Below, piece by piece: positions 8,280-18,148 of a stretch of 64,000 nt of DNA (positions are counted from its first letter, which is position 1; every line of letters starts with the position of its first letter). The notes below the pieces were generated by a model. It saw only the letters and a program-made list of their open reading frames with translations. It was not told where the DNA came from and ran no database searches. The DNA comes from Rhodocytophaga aerolata (GTDB lineage Bacteria; Bacteroidota; Bacteroidia; Cytophagales; 172606-1): contig NZ_JAUKPO010000018.1 in NCBI RefSeq assembly GCF_030503435.1, positions 1 through 64,000 of the forward strand, read 5' to 3'. The position numbers and the translations under genes are program-made.

Positions 8280-11200
8280 TGAGCAAACGTAACACGCAAC
8301 GTATGAAATTTATTAAAATCTTTCAATTTGAATTCAGGTACCAGTTACGCCATATTTCTACTTGGCTGCTGTTCATTGTATTTCTGCTATTTGGTTTTAT
8401 GATCCTGAGAATGGTCACCCTTACCGATGATACCTACCTAAATGCACCTGGCACAATTGCCTTCTTTACTATTTTTGGCACCGTGATATGGATGGTGATT
8501 GGAGGAGTCGTTGCCGGTGAGGCAGCAACACGCGACCGGCAGACATTAATGCATCCGCTTACCTACACCACGCCGGTGAGCAAGGGCAGCTACCTTGGTG
8601 CACGGTTCCTTGCTGCATTAGCATTAAATGTATTGATTCTGCTTATCCTTTATACCGGCATGTTCTTCTCCTTTTATGGCCCTGGTGCCAAAACGCAGTT
8701 TATCGGGCCTTTCCGGCTGGCGTCTTATCTGACAAATTTCGCTTTCATTGCCTTGCCTACGGCCATTGTCACTACATCCATCCAGTATGCTTTTGCTGTA
8801 GTAAGCGGCAGGGCTATTGCCAGCTATTTTGGAACCCTTGTTATCCTTATACTTTCCCATCTCATCGGCACTACGGTCCGGTTCAAGCTTGAATGGGTGT
8901 TTTTCGGCAGTATGTTAGACCTCCTGGGTATTACGATCATCCAGGATATGGAGGGCTGGACACCCATCGATAAAAATACCCGGCTTATCACCTTAGAAGG
9001 CACATGGCTCTGGAGCCGCATCCTATGGTTTTGTATAGCTGCAGGTGCACTTATGTACACTTACTCCCGGTTTCAATTGAGTCATATTACGCCGAACGCT
9101 AAAGGATTGAGACTTTTTAAGCGTCGATTACGGATTCGTAGCAGCACTCAGGTGTCATCCAGTTCATTAACCTATACTCGCGAGGATGTAATTACTCCCG
9201 TCAATGTTCCGAACATCACTCGTAATTTTAGTTTCTCGACCTATCTGCTACAGGCACTTACCATCGCCGGGACATCATTCTGGACAATTGCCAGAAGCCC
9301 AGCTGGGCTTACGCTGGTTGCCGTGCTGGCCATTGGCACTGGGTTGTTTGCGACGGAGTATATGGAGTGGTTTGGCGTTCCACTATTTGCCCGGACTGAG
9401 GAGGTATTAAGAGTCTTAACGCCTCCTTTAAACAGCTACCAAACACACTGGATTATTATTCCTTTACTCACCATTTTCTATGCCGGTGAACTCCTCTGGC
9501 GTGAGCGCGAAGCAGGACTACATGAGCTTTCAGACACTGCTCCAGTGCCCGAATGGGTTATGTTGGTTGGCAAATTCCTAGGACTTTCCCTCATCATCGG
9601 TGCATGGGTAACCTTGTTAATGCTGGCTGGACTCATTAACCAGCTGGTCATGGATTATCATCATTTTGAGATGGATGTATACCTGAAAGCACTTTTTGGA
9701 ATTCAACTGACGAACTACCTCCTGTTTGCAATCCTTGTTTTCGTGATCCATGTACTGGTAAATCAAAAATATATCGGTCACATGATGGCATTAGGGGTGT
9801 ATGGTTTCATACTCTTTGCTTCGCTAATCGGAATTGAGCATAAGTTACTCATCTACGCTTCCGATCTGGGCTGGTCGTACAGTGACATGCGGGGTTTTGG
9901 GCCATTCATCAAACCGTGGCTATGGTTTAAACTCTATTGGGTAGCTTGGGCATTGCTTCTGGCGGTACTAGCAATGCTGTTCTGGATGCGAAGCAAAGAA
10001 ACTGGACTAAAGATGCGGTTTCACCTGGCACAAGGCCGGTTAGCTACGTATAAAATGACTCTGGTCATAGCCCTTTTTTTGGTCATTGCATCTGGTGCTT
10101 TCATTTTCTATAACACGAATGTGCTGAATGTGTATAACAATAAGGAAGATAGAATGGAGATGCGCGCGGAATACGAGCGACGGTACGGGCAGTATGAAAA
10201 CAAAATACAACCACTACTTGCGCGTACCAATCTGCATGTCGAGATTTACCCGGATGAGCAAGCGGCCGACATCCGGTGCACCTATCATCTGGTGAACCGA
10301 AGCAAAGTAGCCATCGACTCCATTCATCTTTCTACTACTCCCTACTCAGGGGTTACTGCTGTTTCTTTTAACCGGGAATTTATTCCTGTCGTTCTTGATA
10401 CTGAGCTGGGTTACCATATTTATTCCATTAAAAATGCGCTTCAGCCTGGCGATTCTGTGCAAATGAGCTTCGAAGTGCATATCAAACCAAATGGCTTCCA
10501 TAATAGTGGTGTAGATGCCTCCGTCGTCGCCAATGGTTCGCACATTGACAGTGATGACTGGATGCCTATAATTGGTTACCATCAGGACCGGCGCCTTCGC
10601 AATGCACGTGACCGTTCAACGTATAGGCTTGCTCCACGTCCGGAGAGACGATCTCTCGATGATAGTACGGCACGCTATGATACACGTCATATGAATAAGA
10701 TAGATTTTGAAGCAGTGGTTGGCACAAGCAGAGACCAGATAGCTGTGGCACCGGGGGGGCTGCACCGCACCTGGGCAAAGGGAAATCGCCAGTATTTCCA
10801 CTACGTTACCCAAACGCCGATACTTAATGAGTATGCTTTTTTTTCAGCAAGGTATGCAGTCCGTGAAGCACAGTGGGTGCCAGGTTCGCCAAAATCAGGA
10901 AATGGCTCAATAGACCCGGTTCAAGAACTGGAAAAGACAGCAAAACCTGTGACCATCCAGATTTTTTATCATCCAACACATGAGGCTAATATAGAGCGCA
11001 TGGTGAGAAGTATACAAGCATCGCTAGACTATTACTCTCAGGAGTTCGGGCCTTACCCGTACAGTCACTTTCGTGTGCTGGAGCGGCCAGGGCCAGGCCG
11101 GGGGATGCATGCTGAGGCTATGACAATTGATTACCCGGAAGGCTATTCGCTGATGAATCCGAAACCCGGCGGCCTCGACCTCCCCTACCACATTATGGCA

Positions 11201-11971
11201 CATGAAGTAGCACACCAATGGTGGGGCATTACTTTTAATCCTGCTGCTGTAGAAGGAGCCGGATTACTTGTCGAAAGCCTGGCGACCTATTCAGCTATGC
11301 AAGTGGTAGAGGAAACACTAGGCTACGAGCATTTGCTAAAGTATTTGTCCCAGATGCGAGAGGAGTACGAGGTACCCCGTTCGCGTGCGGCTCCTCCATT
11401 GCTGCGGGCCAACAACGCATTTATGAATTACCGCAAGGGGCCTTTCGCCCTCTTTGCCTTAAGAAACTACATTGGAAAGAACCGGGTAAATGATGCACTG
11501 CGGCAAATGCTGCACGGCTATACAGCTGTTCCTCCCCTGCCAACCACACTCAATCTGTATCGCGAGTTGCAGGCAGTAACGCCAGACTCCCTTCACTATC
11601 TGGTGCATGATCTATTTGCAGCCAACACCTTTTGGGAGCTTGAAACCAAACAAGCCACTTCGAAACAAACCGGACAGGATAAATGGCAAGTAACTCTGGA
11701 AGTGGAAGCGAGCAAGGTGACAGTGGATAGCATGGGCATAGAAACGAACATCCCGATGAATGACTGGATAGAAATGGGGGTCTTCGCACCGCGTGCTCCA
11801 GGCGAGCCCTCCGCAAAAAAGCTCTACCTCCAAAAGCACCGCATCCGTTCCGGCAAGCAGACAATCCTTCTTCAAGTGTCCGAACAACCCGCACGGGCCA
11901 GAATTGATCCGAATAACCTGCTTATTGATTTGAATAGGGAGGATAATACTAGCCGGGTGAAGGCAGAATAA
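8276..11971 (+). CDS. ABC permease fused to M1-family zinc aminopeptidase, copy 2
   Basis: A 1231-residue paralog of the upstream protein with the same order: six membrane segments, a second six-segment block, then a periplasmic M1-like peptidase. Here the zinc site is complete: HEVAH at 976-980, followed by QWWG and a third ligand E1000 (VESLATY), with GRGMHAEA upstream as the substrate-binding loop. The ATG at 8276 overlaps the previous stop. An internal ATG at 8303 begins MKFIKIFQFEF, which aligns with the very start of copy 1, so translation may begin there. The pair arose by tandem duplication; translational coupling suggests equal amounts and possibly a heterodimer served by the ATPase at 3664. 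Confidence 0.9.
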   Translation: MMSKRNTQRMKFIKIFQFEFRYQLRHISTWLLFIVFLLFGFMILRMVTLTDDTYLNAPGTIAFFTIFGTVIWMVIGGVVAGEAATRDRQTLMHPLTYTTPVSKGSYLGARFLAALALNVLILLILYTGMFFSFYGPGAKTQFIGPFRLASYLTNFAFIALPTAIVTTSIQYAFAVVSGRAIASYFGTLVILILSHLIGTTVRFKLEWVFFGSMLDLLGITIIQDMEGWTPIDKNTRLITLEGTWLWSRILWFCIAAGALMYTYSRFQLSHITPNAKGLRLFKRRLRIRSSTQVSSSSLTYTREDVITPVNVPNITRNFSFSTYLLQALTIAGTSFWTIARSPAGLTLVAVLAIGTGLFATEYMEWFGVPLFARTEEVLRVLTPPLNSYQTHWIIIPLLTIFYAGELLWREREAGLHELSDTAPVPEWVMLVGKFLGLSLIIGAWVTLLMLAGLINQLVMDYHHFEMDVYLKALFGIQLTNYLLFAILVFVIHVLVNQKYIGHMMALGVYGFILFASLIGIEHKLLIYASDLGWSYSDMRGFGPFIKPWLWFKLYWVAWALLLAVLAMLFWMRSKETGLKMRFHLAQGRLATYKMTLVIALFLVIASGAFIFYNTNVLNVYNNKEDRMEMRAEYERRYGQYENKIQPLLARTNLHVEIYPDEQAADIRCTYHLVNRSKVAIDSIHLSTTPYSGVTAVSFNREFIPVVLDTELGYHIYSIKNALQPGDSVQMSFEVHIKPNGFHNSGVDASVVANGSHIDSDDWMPIIGYHQDRRLRNARDRSTYRLAPRPERRSLDDSTARYDTRHMNKIDFEAVVGTSRDQIAVAPGGLHRTWAKGNRQYFHYVTQTPILNEYAFFSARYAVREAQWVPGSPKSGNGSIDPVQELEKTAKPVTIQIFYHPTHEANIERMVRSIQASLDYYSQEFGPYPYSHFRVLERPGPGRGMHAEAMTIDYPEGYSLMNPKPGGLDLPYHIMAHEVAHQWWGITFNPAAVEGAGLLVESLATYSAMQVVEETLGYEHLLKYLSQMREEYEVPRSRAAPPLLRANNAFMNYRKGPFALFALRNYIGKNRVNDALRQMLHGYTAVPPLPTTLNLYRELQAVTPDSLHYLVHDLFAANTFWELETKQATSKQTGQDKWQVTLEVEASKVTVDSMGIETNIPMNDWIEMGVFAPRAPGEPSAKKLYLQKHRIRSGKQTILLQVSEQPARARIDPNNLLIDLNREDNTSRVKAE
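11834..11884 (+). repeat. 51-base identical repeat, copy 2 (end of second fused gene)
   Basis: Exact match to 8142-8192. See that entry; it marks the only long perfectly conserved DNA block noticed between the two tandem genes. Confidence 0.85.
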
Positions 11972-12019
11972 CTAATTAATGAACAGGTTTAGAAAGAAAA
12001 AAGCATGAAGCACAGTATC

Positions 12020-12409
12020 TTACTCTGACCAGTAATCCACCACCATAACCTCTGCTAGTAAGGGATCTGCTGTTTTGCTGAAGGCTTTATGATCTGGATG
12101 ATCGCCATAGATGGAAAGATCCTTTTCATTCTGAACAGTAACAATAAAGCAATGGGTAAATTGGCCTTTCTTTGCTTGGAAATGCACATCTGCCCCACCT
12201 TCAAAGGCCAGGATTTGTGGTATTTTTTGCTGAAGGGCATAAAAATCCTGCGTCACTTTTTGCTGCTGTTGTAAGCTAACCTCCGGTTTAAACTTAAAAG
12301 CCACTACATGGCGCAGTTTCTTGGCTTGTAAAGCCCTGGCATTTACATAATAAAAGCTACTCAAGATAAACACCAATGAGAGAGCAATCGAAATGGTAAC
12401 TTTGTTCAT
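12020..12409 (-). CDS. Exported Dabb (stress-responsive A/B barrel) protein
   Basis: A 129-residue protein: an N-terminal signal peptide (residues 1-26, hydrophobic core ISIALSLVFILSSF) and one dimeric alpha-beta barrel domain. Family marks are LRHVVAFKFK near residue 32, EGGAD, FTHCFIVTVQNEKDL and YGDHPDHKAF, with a closing VMVVDYW. Dabb proteins dimerise through their sheets; functions vary and are often unknown. It is convergent with the ABC operon, with 48 bases between stops, and divergent from the ThuA gene. Export to the periplasm is inferred from the signal peptide. Confidence 0.85.
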   Translation of the reverse strand: MNKVTISIALSLVFILSSFYYVNARALQAKKLRHVVAFKFKPEVSLQQQQKVTQDFYALQQKIPQILAFEGGADVHFQAKKGQFTHCFIVTVQNEKDLSIYGDHPDHKAFSKTADPLLAEVMVVDYWSE

Positions 12410-12756
12410 ATTTAAAAAATGAAGTGAAGATAGAATAATCTGATACTAGCTAAAGGTAAGCTTATTATTTATACCATATTGACCTATAGGATGTGTTTCT
12501 TGGATTATATTTTTTTATATCCCGAAGGGTGGACAGGAGTAGGAAGTTGTTGCTCACTCCGGGGAGAATTAAGCTGATTAGCAATAGTGTCTGCATTAGA
12601 AGGAAGTAAAGACTACATTTTATATCCCCTGGATTGTATCTTTTCGTGTACAGGGATATTTTAACTTGAGTTTGTTTCTGATTTCCCTAAAATTTATCTT
12701 ACCTTTTCCAGGTGTATGAACCAGATCCAGGCAATGTATTATTAAATAATGTACCC
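12410..12756. other. Divergent intergenic region, 347 bp
   Basis: Lies between the Dabb and ThuA genes and must hold both promoters. A near-match to the -7 box (TATCTTTT) occurs about 120 bases before the ThuA ATG. No ORF or RNA gene is evident. Confidence 0.4.
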
Positions 12757-13686
12757 ATGAACAAATCACTTTTAGTCCTTCTCACAATCATTTTTTTATC
12801 TACTCTCTCCGTAAAGGCACAAAATCAAATCCGGGTGATGATCCTGGATGGAGAGACCAACAAGTATCACCGGTGGGATGTGACCACACCCATCATTAAA
12901 AAGATATTAGACGAGCCCAACAAATTCAAGGTTGAAGTTGTAACAGCACCCTCCCAAGATGGCGATTTCAGCAAGTTTAAGCCAATGTTTAGTGAGTATC
13001 AGGTAGTGGTGCTCAATTATGATGTTCCTACCGAACGCTGGCCGGAGACATTGAAGAAATCATTTGAAGAGTATATGTCCAAGGGAGGTGGGTTGGTGAT
13101 TATCCACGGAGCCAACAACTCCTTTCCGGAATGGAAAGAATTTAATAAAATGATTGGTATAGGTGGCTGGAGAGACCGCACAGAGAAAAGCGGCCCCTAC
13201 TGGTACTATAAAGATAGTAAGCTGGTAGCTGACCCTAAACAGGGCAGTGCAGGTAGCCATGGAAACAGAATTCCCTTCCAGATGAAAATTGTTAATCCCA
13301 ATCACCCGATCACCAAAGGCCTGCCTGCGGTTTGGATGCATCATAATGATGAACTCTATGCCCAGCTTCGGGGTCCGGGTGAAAACATGGATGTGCTGGT
13401 AACTGCCTATTCGGATAAGAATAACAAAGGAACAGGCTATGACGAACCCCAAATAATGGCTCTAACATATGGCAAAGGAAGGATTTTCCATTCCACCCCA
13501 GGGCATGATGCAGTAGGCATGAGTTCGGTAGATTATGTAGTGTTGCTGCAACGTGGCACAGAGTGGGCAGCCACTGGCAAGGTTACACAAAAGGTACCTG
13601 CTGATTTTCCAACCGCCAACACAGTTTCGTACAGGGCAGATATTGCTGCTATGGTTCCTGCGCCTGAGGCGAAAGCAGGAAACTAG
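12757..13686 (+). CDS. ThuA domain-containing exported protein
   Basis: A 309-residue protein from the ATG at 12757. An upstream GTG at 12712 is in frame, but only the ATG places a proper signal peptide (NKSLLVLLTIIFLSTLSVKA) at the N-terminus. The rest is a single ThuA-like glutamine-amidotransferase fold: VMILDGE at the first strand, VVLNYD, GGGLVIIHGANNSF, HHNDELYAQLRGPG and GRIFHSTPGHD. ThuA-like proteins are tied to sugar metabolism (trehalose utilisation in rhizobia, keto-sugar conversion in Bacteroidota), with the actual chemistry often unknown. It stands alone, ended by a terminator at 13868. Confidence 0.88.
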   Translation: MNKSLLVLLTIIFLSTLSVKAQNQIRVMILDGETNKYHRWDVTTPIIKKILDEPNKFKVEVVTAPSQDGDFSKFKPMFSEYQVVVLNYDVPTERWPETLKKSFEEYMSKGGGLVIIHGANNSFPEWKEFNKMIGIGGWRDRTEKSGPYWYYKDSKLVADPKQGSAGSHGNRIPFQMKIVNPNHPITKGLPAVWMHHNDELYAQLRGPGENMDVLVTAYSDKNNKGTGYDEPQIMALTYGKGRIFHSTPGHDAVGMSSVDYVVLLQRGTEWAATGKVTQKVPADFPTANTVSYRADIAAMVPAPEAKAGN

Positions 13687-13867
13687 TGCCTTTGCTAGGT
13701 TTTAAGAAGGTAGTCAAAAAAACCAGAATAAGAATCAACCTGAGTAGCAAGGCGGGTATAGGCGTAACTTTGCGGGATATTTTGAACGGCAAAGAAATAA
13801 TTTTCAACATAACACTTCGCATAGGACTAAATAAGCTTGATTCCCAAGTAAAAAACTCCATGTGTTT

Positions 13868-13911
13868 TGGGCAAAAAGAGACAATAATATTTCCTCTTTT
13901 GCCCATTTTTT
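13868..13911. terminator. Rho-independent terminator
   Basis: Stem TGGGCAAAAAGAG / CTCTTTTGCCCA with a single bulged A, followed by a run of T. It lies between the ThuA gene and the convergent small gene at 13971-14246 and may serve both, since A-runs are present on the left side too. Confidence 0.75.
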
Positions 13912-13970
13912 ACAGGTTGGCCTAGCTTGTACAAGTTATCCGGCTATTCTCTGGTTGCACCTACGAATGA

Positions 13971-14246
13971 TCATTTTTTATGCACCAAATAATAGGAGAC
14001 AACCGTATCGTACTGCTGGTAATTTGTGTGAGCAGCCGAAAAGAAGACAATATCATCAATTTTGCGTAACTCTTTCAGAAACTCATCTCCTACATTGGCT
14101 TCAATATCCTTGGTAGAGAAGCTCAGAATATCTCCTTTCCGTAAAATAATTCCATTACTGGCCAGAAGTTCTAAGTTAGCAATGGTATCGGTGGCATATT
14201 CAATTTTCTGTTCACCTAAGTGAATCAAAACTTTAATTCGTATCAT
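13971..14246 (-). CDS. Small hypothetical protein, 91 aa
   Basis: An ATG-started, cytoplasmic-looking protein of mixed alpha/beta character (IRIKVLIHLGEQKIEYATDT, then a glycine-containing turn NGIILRKGDILSFSTKDI and an acidic helix). No signal peptide. The alternating hydrophobic pattern and the GDILSF strand resemble small beta-rich domains, but I do not recognise a family. It is monocistronic and convergent with the ThuA gene. Confidence 0.55.
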   Translation of the reverse strand: MIRIKVLIHLGEQKIEYATDTIANLELLASNGIILRKGDILSFSTKDIEANVGDEFLKELRKIDDIVFFSAAHTNYQQYDTVVSYYLVHKK

Positions 14247-14639
14247 AGAAATAGGTTAAGTACGTGCATACGGAATTTGCGAAAGTATGGCGAAAATTTC
14301 CTTCCATTTATCTTGTATTTTCTTTTGCCTGTATACAGGCCATATACCCCATCTGTTTCTTAGGTGTAGCGAATGCCGATTGTTTCATACTTAACAATTA
14401 GCCGGCGGACTCAATAAATTTGATACTCTTTGTGGTAAACATCCACTGGACCCGGATGAATGAATTCTTGTTTTTACAAATGCGCTTACTAATGGCAGAA
14501 GCTATAGATGTAGCGTAAAGATTTTTCAATAGCATAAATGCATTTGGAAATAATTATTGGGATATGTTTTTAAAGAAGTAAATATTTTTTATAATTCATC
14601 CTGTTTTGTAACAGAATACTTCTATTTTCTAAAGTTCCG
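14247..14639. other. Divergent intergenic region, 393 bp, with a 14-bp palindrome
   Basis: Contains a perfect 14-base palindrome GCCTGTATACAGGC at 14327-14340, which could be an operator for either flanking gene. The rest is AT-rich without an obvious gene. Confidence 0.45.
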
Positions 14640-15359
14640 ATGTTAAAACAAGCCGCCTTGTTGATTGTTTTTTTACATGCTCTTTCCATCCGGCTAGTTG
14701 GCCAGATGCAGGAGGCAGTACCCCAGCCTTCAGAAGCCGGAATAGTTATTTCAGATGAGGCTGCGAGCAACCACCTGCATTTATACAAGGGGATTGAGTA
14801 TGTAAGTTATGAAGATCAGGCAGCGGGTTATCCGTTTTTTGAGTCAGAAGTGTTAGAAAAAGGGAGTCTTGTATATGATGGAATTCTGTATGAGCAGGTA
14901 CCCATGTTGTACGATATTGTGAAAGACGAAGTAGTGATTGAGCACTTTCATAACTATTTCAAAATACGGTTAATTCCTGAAAAAATCGCTGCCTTCTCTC
15001 TGTTGAATCATTCGTTTATCAGAATTGAAGCAGATAGCCTGCCGGGTTCGGGTATTAGCAGTGGTTTTTATGAAAAGTTATTCGATGGAAAAGTAAAGGC
15101 ATTGGCTAAACGCATAAAAATCACGGAAGAAGAAATTGCTTATCAACAGCTGAAGAGAAGATTTGTGCAAAAGGACCGATACTATATCTTCAAAGAGGCA
15201 CATTATCTTCAGGTGAAAGGACAGCCGGGAGTTATCCGTGTGTTCAAAGACCGTAAAAAGGAAATCAAGAAATATATACGGGAAAATACCTTCACTTTCA
15301 AAAACAACCCTGAAGCCGCCATAATCAGCATCTGCCGGTTTTATGATACGCTGCAATAA
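14640..15359 (+). CDS. Hypothetical exported protein, first gene of the receptor cluster
   Basis: A 239-residue protein with a short signal peptide (residues 1-22, cleavage near VGQMQ). The body alternates strands and lysine-rich helices; near the C-terminus is a segment KDRYYIFKEAHYLQVKGQPG with a basic tract after it. No lipobox, no known catalytic motif. It ends two bases before the TonB-dependent receptor start, so the two are surely cotranscribed. In other Bacteroidota, similar small exported proteins precede STN-type receptors, but I cannot name the family. It may be a periplasmic partner of the receptor's STN domain or of its cargo. Confidence 0.75.
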   Translation: MLKQAALLIVFLHALSIRLVGQMQEAVPQPSEAGIVISDEAASNHLHLYKGIEYVSYEDQAAGYPFFESEVLEKGSLVYDGILYEQVPMLYDIVKDEVVIEHFHNYFKIRLIPEKIAAFSLLNHSFIRIEADSLPGSGISSGFYEKLFDGKVKALAKRIKITEEEIAYQQLKRRFVQKDRYYIFKEAHYLQVKGQPGVIRVFKDRKKEIKKYIRENTFTFKNNPEAAIISICRFYDTLQ

Positions 15360-15361
15360 GA

Positions 15362-18142
15362 ATGATTAATTTTATAACCAGCTTCTTTCTTTTACTAATT
15401 ACCTTAATTGCAGGGTTTTCTCCCCTCTCTGCGCAAGATTCCCAGCATAAGCTGATTAGTGGAGCTTATGAAAACACATCGTTCGAAAAGGTTGTTACCG
15501 ATATTGAATCCAGGACAAGTTACCGTTTTTTCTTTGATATAACCCAGGTAGACACCGTAACAGTGACTCTACAGTTTCAGGATAAAACCCTGCCGTATAT
15601 TCTGGCCAAAATCTTCGCCGGTACCGATTTCAGGTTTGCCATCGACCGGCATCAGCGGGTATTTATTACCAAAGACCGGTCAATTCTTACCAGAATTCTC
15701 ACTGACTCCCTGGCACCTGCCGCACCAACAGAAAATCAACCGACAGTCAATGCTCCGTTTGCCCTGGATGAAGCAAACTCAGCAGTTCATACAGCTGCTG
15801 AAAACAAGTTGTATGAGCTAGGAAATAAAACTGCTGACATAGGTTCGGGTAAGGCTATACTAACCGGAACCGTAAAAGACAGTAAAACCGGAGAGCCAGT
15901 CATTGGAGCTGTTGTATACATTGAAAACCCCCGAATTGGCGTAAGCACCAATCAGTTTGGTTATTACTCTATTTCGTTGCCCAAAGGACGCCATGAACTA
16001 ATGATCAAATCGCTGGGTATGCGGGATACTAAACGGCAGATTATGCTTTATTCGGATGCAAAGCTCGATGTAGAAATGCAGGACCAGGTCATCGGGTTAA
16101 AGGAGGTGGTAGTTGAAGCAGAGAAGTCAGTAAATGTAACCAGCATGCAGATGGGGGTAGAACGGCTGACTATTAAAACCATTAAACAAACGCCCACGGT
16201 ATTTGGAGAAGCGGATATTTTACGGGTGGTACTTACCTTGCCTGGCGTGAAAACAGTCGGAGAAGCCAGCACCGGATTTAATGTACGCGGCGGCTCTACA
16301 GATCAGAACTTAATTTTGTATAACGATGCCACCATCTATAATCCTTCGCATCTATTTGGCTTTTTTTCTGCATTTAATCCGGATTTGGTAAAAAACGTGG
16401 AGCTGTATAAAAGCGGTATTCCGGCAAAATATGGTGGCCGGCTTTCATCGGTGCTGGAAATTACCTCCCGCGACGGAAACAAGAAAACGTTTGGTGGTTC
16501 AGGAGGAATTGGATTGCTTACCGGCAGACTGACCCTGGAAGGCCCCATCATCAAAGATAAAACCTCTTTTATTCTGGGTGGAAGGTCTACGTATTCCAGC
16601 TGGTTGCTGGGTCAGTTGAAAAATACAGCCTATTCTAATAGTAAAGCCTCTTTTTATGATCTAAACCTACAACTTACCCATGAGTTCAATGAGAAGAACA
16701 GCCTGTATGTTACCGGATACCTGAGCCGGGACCGGTTTAAGTTCAACACCGATACGCTGTATGGCTACCAGAACCAGATAGCCAGCCTGAAATGGAAACA
16801 TGTGTTTAGCAATAAATTGTATGGTGTGCTCACCACCGGGGTCAGTAACTATCAGTACTCCGTAGAAAGCGATAAAAATCCGGTGAATGCATTTAACCTG
16901 GCTTTCGATCTGGCACAAACGAACGTCAAAGCAGATTTCAGCTATTTGTTAGGTGACCGCCACACCCTGGATTTTGGTGCCGGATCTATACTTTACAAGA
17001 TCCATCCTGGTTCCTACACGCCTCAAGGCGATGGATCGTTCGTTGTTCCTGAAACCATACAAGCAGAACAAGCCCTGGAAAGTGCATTTTACCTGTCCGA
17101 CCAGTTTGAAATTACCCCAAAACTCTCAGTGAATGTAGGACTGCGGTATTCCTTGTTTCATTTTCTGGGAGCCAACGATGTACTCAGGTATGCACCAGGC
17201 TTACCTAAATCGGAAGCTACTGTCATAGATACTGTATCCTATTCCTCAGGCAAAACCATTCAAACGTACCAGGGACCAGAGTACAGGCTTTCGGCCAGAT
17301 ATGTTCTTACAGATAATGCATCGGTAAAACTAAGTTACAATACGTTGCGGCAATATATCCACATGCTCTCCAATACAACAGCCATCTCTCCTACCGACAT
17401 CTGGAAACTAAGTGATCCGCACAGTAAACCCCAACTCGGCGACCAGATTTCACTTGGCTGGTATAAAAACTTCCAGAATAATACGATAGAAACCTCTGTT
17501 GAGCTTTACCATAAGAATATCAAAAATTTTCTGGATTATAAAAGTGGTGCCAGGCTTATTTTGAATCCGCATATTGAAACAGATGTGATGGGTACGGAAG
17601 GAAAGGCATATGGCATAGAAGTATTATTCAAGAAATCAACCGGAAAGCTGAATGGCTGGGTTTCCTATACCTATGCCCGCACACTGCTCAGAGTAATTGA
17701 TGCCAATGCTGGCGAATTAATCAACGATGGGGAATGGTACCCGGCCAATTTCGACAAGCCACACGATTTCACCCTGATTGGAAATTACAGGTTTTCTCAC
17801 CGGTTCAGTACCTCGCTGAATGTTACTTATAGTACAGGCCGGCCAGTAACGCTGCCATTATCCTACTTCGACATGGGAGGGTCTACCAGAACCTATTATT
17901 CAGAGCGGAATGAATACCGGATACCCGACTATTTTCGGGTTGATTTCTCGATGAATATTGAAGGAAACCATAAGATAAAAAAACTGGCTCATAGTTCCTG
18001 GACGCTGGCAGTATATAATCTTACTGGCAGAAAAAATGTATACTCGGTGTATTTTAAATCGGAGAACGGCCGGGTAAACGGATATAAGCTATCTATTTTT
18101 GGTCAGCCCATTCCTACGGTTACCTATAACTTTAGATTTTAG
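15362..18142 (+). CDS. TonB-dependent outer-membrane receptor with STN domain
   Basis: A 926-residue outer-membrane transporter. Order: signal peptide (1-25, ending SAQ), STN secretin/TonB N-terminal domain (about 35-105), a linker of about 60 residues, a carboxypeptidase-regulatory-like beta-sandwich (about 168-245, TGTVKDSKTGEPVIGAVVYI), a plug (about 255-370, including RGGSTDQNLILYNDATIYNP), and a 22-strand-type barrel ending in the aromatic YNFRF. An STN domain usually means signalling to an anti-sigma factor, but no FecR or ECF sigma gene is nearby, so here it may only interact with the upstream exported protein. The DUF4249 lipoprotein follows at seven bases. The substrate is not clear; this set-up differs from SusC/SusD. 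Confidence 0.93.
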   Translation: MINFITSFFLLLITLIAGFSPLSAQDSQHKLISGAYENTSFEKVVTDIESRTSYRFFFDITQVDTVTVTLQFQDKTLPYILAKIFAGTDFRFAIDRHQRVFITKDRSILTRILTDSLAPAAPTENQPTVNAPFALDEANSAVHTAAENKLYELGNKTADIGSGKAILTGTVKDSKTGEPVIGAVVYIENPRIGVSTNQFGYYSISLPKGRHELMIKSLGMRDTKRQIMLYSDAKLDVEMQDQVIGLKEVVVEAEKSVNVTSMQMGVERLTIKTIKQTPTVFGEADILRVVLTLPGVKTVGEASTGFNVRGGSTDQNLILYNDATIYNPSHLFGFFSAFNPDLVKNVELYKSGIPAKYGGRLSSVLEITSRDGNKKTFGGSGGIGLLTGRLTLEGPIIKDKTSFILGGRSTYSSWLLGQLKNTAYSNSKASFYDLNLQLTHEFNEKNSLYVTGYLSRDRFKFNTDTLYGYQNQIASLKWKHVFSNKLYGVLTTGVSNYQYSVESDKNPVNAFNLAFDLAQTNVKADFSYLLGDRHTLDFGAGSILYKIHPGSYTPQGDGSFVVPETIQAEQALESAFYLSDQFEITPKLSVNVGLRYSLFHFLGANDVLRYAPGLPKSEATVIDTVSYSSGKTIQTYQGPEYRLSARYVLTDNASVKLSYNTLRQYIHMLSNTTAISPTDIWKLSDPHSKPQLGDQISLGWYKNFQNNTIETSVELYHKNIKNFLDYKSGARLILNPHIETDVMGTEGKAYGIEVLFKKSTGKLNGWVSYTYARTLLRVIDANAGELINDGEWYPANFDKPHDFTLIGNYRFSHRFSTSLNVTYSTGRPVTLPLSYFDMGGSTRTYYSERNEYRIPDYFRVDFSMNIEGNHKIKKLAHSSWTLAVYNLTGRKNVYSVYFKSENGRVNGYKLSIFGQPIPTVTYNFRF

Positions 18143-18148
18143 TACCTT

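Noticed and set aside
13686-13925. 79-codon ORF after the ThuA gene
   Set aside because: It runs through the terminator hairpin and has no family-like sequence.
15362-18142. SusC/SusD-type polysaccharide utilisation locus
   Set aside because: The partner is DUF4249 and not SusD, and no glycoside hydrolase or sensor gene of that type lies in the cluster.
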